Source: Siphonodentalium dalli (Eukaryota; Mollusca; Scaphopoda; Gadilida; Siphonodentaliidae). From it: a stretch of DNA of 64,000 nucleotides. The notes beneath the pieces were generated by a model that searched no databases, was not told the DNA's origin, and saw nothing but the letters and a program-made list of their open reading frames with translations. The DNA is taken from contig CP136069.1 of the NCBI GenBank assembly GCA_032622095.1, forward strand, positions 89,208,618-89,272,617, in the 5' to 3' direction. The position numbers and the translations under genes are program-made. How positions within the stretch are numbered: the first letter of the stretch is position 1; every line of letters begins with the position of its first letter. Positions 58,517-64,000 of this stretch are shown piece after piece.

Positions 58517-60309
58517 GGTTACAGTGAAGTAATTATTTCCCATAGGCCTCAGTGTTAACATATAATGGCCTGCAGCCCTGACTATCCACGAATTGTGGTA
58601 AATGAGTACATGGTGACCGGAATTGGCATCTGCGCAAAGTTTCTGCATGAAAAAAATCATATCGTCGAGCATGGAATGTACCTTTAAATTTGGGATTTAT
58701 AATCGAGAGTCAGAATTGCATGAAAAAAATATTGACATTTTTCACCTCACACCAACAAAATTAAATCTAGGAACCACGTGCTTTACAATGTGCCAATGTT
58801 TTGTTTGGAGTCTGAAATTTCAAGAGGAGTGATTGCATGTATTTTATATGTTTAAATATCGAAACTACTATTAACCAACCAGAGCCCAGAATTGTTTTAA
58901 TTCTCTCCTGCATCTTGGTCCAAAATCCGTTGGAGGGCGCTACCAATCGAATTACTTCACTGTAACCTAAAGTGACAACAACGTCAATGACATGCCATCT
59001 GAAAATGACACAAATCGGTCACTGGACTCTTCACATTTGAAAATAAAATACAAAATCTCTATCCATGACTTTGTTTTCGTCTTATTAACCCTTTCCTGAC
59101 CCCACCCCTGTTTACAATTGCAACACAAAATATCCTAAAATGAACACGAAAAGTCACCATGTGAGGTCCATGTCGATAAAGTAAACGATGGTAGCATACA
59201 TACCCATCATTTGTGTGAAAGCTGACCGATTTCTCTCTGAGAAAATATGGACGATGGTTCGCCTGATAAACATGGACACGCTGGAGCTTGAATTGGGCGC
59301 ACTTGACAAATTCTGAGTCCTGGTAAACGAAATTTTGGCAAAAACTGAAGTTTTGAGTGCAGCAGAATGATTATGTGCCTATATGTATGTGCATGGAAAC
59401 AGCCACATCACTCAAACACACCACCGTGTTACACTTTTTGTCGACAAGCCACCTCAAGCAGACTAATTGGCTGCCATTTAACCCTGAACTGGTCATGTTT
59501 TACATCAAATTTTAGAGACCTGCCACAGATAGCGATGTAGTTTGCTCTCATGGCTAGTCGAAAAGCCTTTATTTCAGTTGTGTACTGACCCTCGATGTTC
59601 AGTTCGTGATTTGTTACCATGACATTCATTAAAGGTACACATATGGGTTCATAACGGACAAAAAGGGGAGATTTTCGAGGTGAAAATTTGAAGCAAATAT
59701 TGTCCCAGATGGGTTAATATTGGCTTCTCATTGATTACCACCGACTCAAATAATATAATATGCCACGTGCTACAAGTTCTCTAATTGTTTGTTGGTCAAC
59801 GTTTATAGGAAACCCACCACTGGGCCCAAATGAGAAAAAGGATCATTTTTGTGCTTTAGGTTACAGTGAAGTAATTATTTCCCATAGGCCTCAGTGTTAA
59901 CATATAATGGCCTGCAGCCCTGACTATCCACGAATTGTGATAAATGAGTACATGGTGACCGGAATTGGCATCTGCGCAAAGTTTCTGCATGAAAAATATC
60001 ATATCGTCGAGCATGGAATGTACCTTTAAATTTGGGATTTATAATCGAGAGTCAGAATTGCATGAAAAAAATATTGACATTTTTCACCTCACACCAACAA
60101 AATTAAATCTAGGAACCACGTGCTTTACAATGTGCCAATGTTTTGTTTGGAGTCTGAAATTTCAAGAGGAGTGATTGCATGTATTTTATATGTTTAAATA
60201 TCGAAACTACTATTAACCAACCAGAGCCCAGAATTTTTTTAATTCTCTCCTGCATCTTGGTCCAAAATCCGTTGGAGGGCGCTACCAATCGAATTACTTC
60301 ACTGTAACC
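58517..60309 (+). mobile_element. composite element D2 with direct terminal repeats
   Basis: Same architecture as the element at 17886 but strongly diverged in sequence. The repeats at 58517-58969 and 59859-60309 differ at only a few positions. They begin GGTTACAGTGAAGTAATT and end with the inverse. The target duplication is TAAA at 58513-58516 and 60310-60313. Patches shared with reversed D1 include CCCATAGGCCTCAGTG near the start and TTAATTCTCTCCTGCATC versus TTTATTCTCTCCTATATA near the end. The 890-bp core has no ORF of note. It sits in the intron between EGF exons 57656 and 61786, inside the right end of an older TTAA element. Confidence 0.75.
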
Positions 60310-60599
60310 TAAAGGGTAACGCTGGATGATCTGATTTGTTCGCCCCCCAAACTACTTTGAAAACAAAAACAACAGTTTAGTTCATTCATAGTCTGGATGT
60401 GTCTAAGTAAAGAGTATATCATAACAACATATTTCACATATAGTGTCATGCAAGTTCTATTAAATATTATAGAGTGATGTATGGTAAAAAAAACTATCGT
60501 CTTTATTTTCAACCAAGGCATTTTCTCATTTGTGGCGCATGTACTTTTCCAAGAAAATGTCTTGAAAAACCATTATGTATCTTAATTTAAGAACATTAA

Positions 60600-60885
60600 A
60601 TGTTCTCCCTACTTAAAGTGATGTGGAATTGTCCACTGGGGCGGTGCTATAGGAATGGAGAAGAATCTTATTATTCATTTGAAGGGGCGTTCAGTTAATA
60701 AAAGCTGACGACAGGCAGAAAACAGATAATACAAGAGCAGAATAATCCATATTCATTGGTAGGAAGTGTTCAGATAATAAGTTCAACAAATGACCTATGG
60801 AAATTTGTTGAACTTATTATATGAAAATTTCCTAGGGGATTAATAACTACTCGTCGATAAGTATTTAGAATAGAAAGGGTTAAGG
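60600..60885. repeat. family B TTAA-MITE, reverse orientation
   Basis: CATATTCATTGGTAGGAAGT, a GTTCAACAAATGACC hairpin centre, end TTTAGAATAGAAAGGGTTAA. Confidence 0.65.
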
Positions 60886-61045
60886 ACTTAATATTTACAA
60901 TCGTGCATTGTTCAGATGTTTTGTTGTCTGAAATATCGGTGCGATTGGAATTTCCGGAAAGTTGATTGCTACGATTTTGAAGAATCTGGGTACTCACTTA
61001 TCAGTTTTACTCACCGAAATAAGCACACAATATATCCTATACAAA

Positions 61046-61262
61046 TTATGACGGGGAGCTGCACTGCAGCATTAAAGATCCAGTGCCATTAGTCTTCCAT
61101 TGGGAGCCTCACTTATATAGGAGAATGCACTGGCTTACAAGGTCAAGGTAAATATTGTTAGGCCAATGTATTCTCTCATACATGAGAGGCTCCTTATGGG
61201 CGCCTCCCATATATTGGCACAGGGTTTTCGAAAAATTTTAGGAAGCTCTAGTCATGGATGGG
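61046..61262. repeat. family E double-hairpin element
   Basis: Reverse orientation (ATGACGGGGAGCTG to TCTAGTCATGGATGGG). It ends at a TTAA (61263) that is also the left flank of the next element. Confidence 0.65.
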
Positions 61263-61266
61263 TTAA

Positions 61267-61732
61267 CCCTTTACCCAACAGAACAGCCCTGTGCCAATGC
61301 ATTCTCTTATATATGCGAGTCGACCATAGGTCGCCTCGCATATATAAGAGAATGCATTGGCTTAACACATATTAAAAATGATAAAATTGTCAAAGAATGT
61401 AGAAAAATATTATAAAAATTGTTAAAAAATGTAAAAAAATGTAAAAAAAAAATAAAAAATTGTTAAAGAATGTAAGAAAAAATGGTAAAAAGTGTTAAAA
61501 AAGTATTTTTTTAGGCCAATGCATTCTCTTATATATGCGAGGCGACCTATGGTCGACTCGCATATATAAGAGAATGCATTGGCACAGGGCATAACTGTAA
61601 CCATCACAATGTGGTCAATGAACCGGTTCCAATGATATCCATATTTGTATGGTGTTATTGAGACAGGCCGAAGATATTTTAGGCTGTTGAAGCTTTATTT
61701 GGGCGTTTTTGGCCGGTTTGTTGGGTAAAGGG
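61267..61732. mobile_element. family C double-hairpin TTAA element, second copy
   Basis: 466 bp, same ends as 57859-58307. Left flank TTAA, right flank TTTA. High identity to the first copy, with length change in the AAAATTGTTAAA spacer. It ends 53 bp before EGF exon 61786. Confidence 0.8.
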
Positions 61733-61785
61733 TTTACCCTCACAACTCTGATTTTATTTGACATTGAATAAACATTTGTTTCCAG

Positions 61786-61922
61786 GTTATAATGGAACAA
61801 CATGCAATGATGACATAAATGAATGTTTGTCAAATCCATGTGGCACAGGCGAGTGCTTTAATCACCATGGCGGCTATCGATGTGTGTGCCCCTCTGGATT
61901 CACAGGGTACCAGTGCCTTAAG
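61786..61922 (+). CDS. EGF-like exon (end of EGF 3, complete EGF 4)
   Basis: This 137-nt exon has acceptor TTTGTTTCCAG and the most plausible donor AAG|GTTTGT at 61923. It starts in phase 1 and ends in phase 0 with this donor. GYNGTTC closes EGF 3. NDDINECLSNPCGTGEC, then YRCVCPSGFTGYQC, make a complete EGF 4 with calcium-binding DINEC and the Asn form of the hydroxylation consensus (C-F-N-HHGG-Y-R-C-V-C). Phase 0 at the 3' side is unlike the other exons, so the donor is less certain. An alternative is GG|GTACCA about 15 bases upstream. No later exon is seen before 64000. Confidence 0.85.
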
Positions 61923-64000
61923 GTTTGTCATCTTGCAACGTGTTGTACTTATAAATCAAGGGACATGATTTGCAGTCATTTAATTGGTCATTTAATTAGT
62001 GTTGTATGGAAATCCTAATACAAAAAAAAAAATCAAATAATTGGATTTACAAATGCATTCCTCACCACCTGTTATAACAAGTTTAAACTTAACTTATTGA
62101 GGGACGGCTGACTAGTTTTAAGGATGGTGCATGGCTCAAATTCATTAAAAGGAATTGGTCCCATATATGGCCGGATTTACCATTTAACAACTTCAAAATG
62201 TACATGTAATATACATGTATGTATTAAATAGTTCTCTTAAAGACTGGTTTTCACATTTTGACAAAACGTTTTAATGTTATTTTTTCTGGAAAGGATATCA
62301 TTTTTTGCATGGATTTCAGCTCACTGAGACGAAGTCTCTGGAGGGGCTATAGTCATCATTCCTCGTCCCCTGTCCGTCCATCCATCAACAATTCTTTAAA
62401 CATCTTCTTCTCCAGAACCATAAGACTGAATGGGTTTATATTTGGTATGGATGTTCCCCAGGTGACTCATACACACAATCCGTATCAACCTTTGAAAGTG
62501 GTGTATTTTTGGCATCGGTGCAGATGGTGATTGGAAAATCAAAGGCAAACAAACCATGTAAATTAACCATGATTAAAATGATTCATGCAGCCCCTTTTTT
62601 CGTTTTTTTCTTCATTTTTGTATGACACCAATACCGGGTCCGTTTTATGGAGCTTGTGCCTCCCTATTGGAAACCCTGCATCTGTGCCAACTTATGATTT
62701 CTATCTCTGTTATAATAGTTATTATGTTTGAATTATATTTTGTAAACTCATGAGGCAGCATGGGAGGAACAATATTCACATGTAACAGGTTTGTCCATTC
62801 ATTAGTTTTGAAGTTGTATTATTCTAACTCAGTGAAAAGCCACCTTTGCGGGGTTATGTCATATGTGTTGTGGCCACTTGTCTTTAATGTCTTTAATGAT
62901 ACATGTCAATAGTGACCATATTTATAACAAAAATACAATACATTAGGCCAAAAAAAAAAAGTTTTGATTCTCGGGCATAGCCGCGTCTGGAAAAAAGGCC
63001 CACGTTGAAGCATTTTATTACGATTTTCAAATTGACCGATGCTGTCAAATGATAACACGAAAATGGGAAACTAGAAAAGAGAAATTAGTTATGTTTCAAA
63101 CATCGAATATGATAGACATACAATGGTGTATGTGTTGGTATTCAACAACAGACACTAGGCAACGATAACTACCAGGTATATTGTCACCACAAGCTGCCCA
63201 AACCCCAAGTTTATTAAGTCAAATGTGTTTCCGTGCTGTAAACAATTATGTGATTTCCAATTTCGGGAACGCAAACCGGAAAGAAATATGGTGCGTATTG
63301 GCGATGTGTATGCTGGTTTATTTTAATAGTATTTGAAGTTTTTATGGCTAGCATGTATAGTTACTATAGTATAGATGGATAAATATTAAAGTATATAGAT
63401 AGATGTAAAATTTATAATCCCGATTTAAACTTTGATTGTTTTAGTTTCCTTTCCGTCTTGTTGTATTCCGTGTTTTATATACGCAGTAACAGAGAACGAG
63501 AATCGAACGGACCTCAAACAAATCTGTCCATGCGTATTCTCTTTAATTAAGTTTAAATTCACCGATGTTACTGAATATATTTGGCGACAAAATTATCCGA
63601 GAGCACTATTTTATAGTGTGCAAATATATTTTTAATCGTTGTATTTTGGCTTGTTGGAAATAAAGCATGATCCATAACCGAAAAATCGTAATTTTATTCC
63701 CAATGATTCAGAATGATTCAGTGATTTTAGAAATTAGAGACACTCTGTAGTCTGTGCCAAGGCCGTTAATTGTGCATAGATCATAGATGTACTAAACTGA
63801 ATACTACGGAAAGGGTGTGCCTTTGAATGCAGAAAATCCAGAAACAGGTAACTGAGGTGTGGCAGATGCAAACTAAAATTAAATGTGTTTTCCATGTTAC
63901 TGACATTGAAAAAAAATCTCCCTATTTTTCACTAAATCTCCCTATTTCTGAGGACAAATCTCCCTATTTCCTATTATAAAAGTAAACAGGTCTAATATAA
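61923..64000. other. intron or 3' region; GTCC-type repeat at 62310-62560
   Basis: AGCTCACTGAGACGAAGTCT with CTGTCCGTCCATCCATCAAC and AACCATAAGACTGAATGGG is another array-type unit. A TCTCCCTATTT motif repeats three times at 63915-63970. No further exon was seen. Confidence 0.45.

Noticed and set aside
58623-58832. 69-codon plus-strand ORF repeated at 59965-60174
   Set aside because: Same situation in the D2 terminal repeats; there is no protein-like conservation when compared with D1.

Overview
This is a stretch of animal nuclear genome, most likely a marine mollusc (probably a bivalve; inferred from repeat style, not from a diagnostic gene). It is AT-rich, has no long uninterrupted genes, and contains short exons with consensus splice sites in very large introns. 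The remaining sequence is almost entirely small mobile elements: palindromic MITEs with TA or TTAA targets, tRNA-derived SINEs, broken LINEs, one hAT-like element, and tandem arrays whose leaders carry GTCCGTCC.

Coding content. One plus-strand gene for an extracellular EGF/laminin-G protein can be assembled. A laminin-G exon lies at 14031-14603. Four EGF exons lie at 50428-50553, 54696-54794, 57656-57772 and 61786-61922. All their junctions within the window are phase 1, and they join into four EGF domains. The family is Crumbs-like by architecture, but this cannot be proven here. A possible signal-peptide exon at 39117-39270 also ends in phase 1 and can splice to the first EGF exon. That suggests an internal promoter, or a second gene starting after the LamG exon. 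No transmembrane segment or cytoplasmic tail is visible, so the gene probably continues beyond 64000.

Layout. 1-14 kb: SINE, hAT-like element, two arms of an inverted satellite repeat (about 1.0-1.4 and 12.0-12.35 kb), GTCCGTCC arrays, and a 222-bp patch copied from 5.9 to 9.1 kb. 14-15 kb: LamG exon and MITEs. 15-31 kb: composite element D1, reverse-transcriptase relics, tandem duplications and a CACGTG cluster. 31-50 kb: hairpin MITEs, a six-unit array at 37.4-38.7 kb, the signal exon, and an old duplication of about 2.5 kb at 42.3-46.3 kb. 50-62 kb: the EGF exons, each with a palindromic MITE within about 90 bp, nested TTAA elements and composite element D2. 62-64 kb: intron.

The most unusual signal is the D family (17886-19689 and 58517-60309). 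Each copy is about 1.8 kb and non-coding. Each has near-identical direct terminal repeats of about 455 bp, and each repeat itself begins GGTTACA and ends TGTAACC. Each copy is bounded by a matching 4-bp target duplication (TGAA, TAAA). The two copies are diverged cousins in opposite orientation, yet the repeats within each copy are nearly identical. That is LTR-like behaviour without LTR-retrotransposon ends.

All calls come from reading the sequence by eye. Repeat boundaries given as round numbers are approximate.
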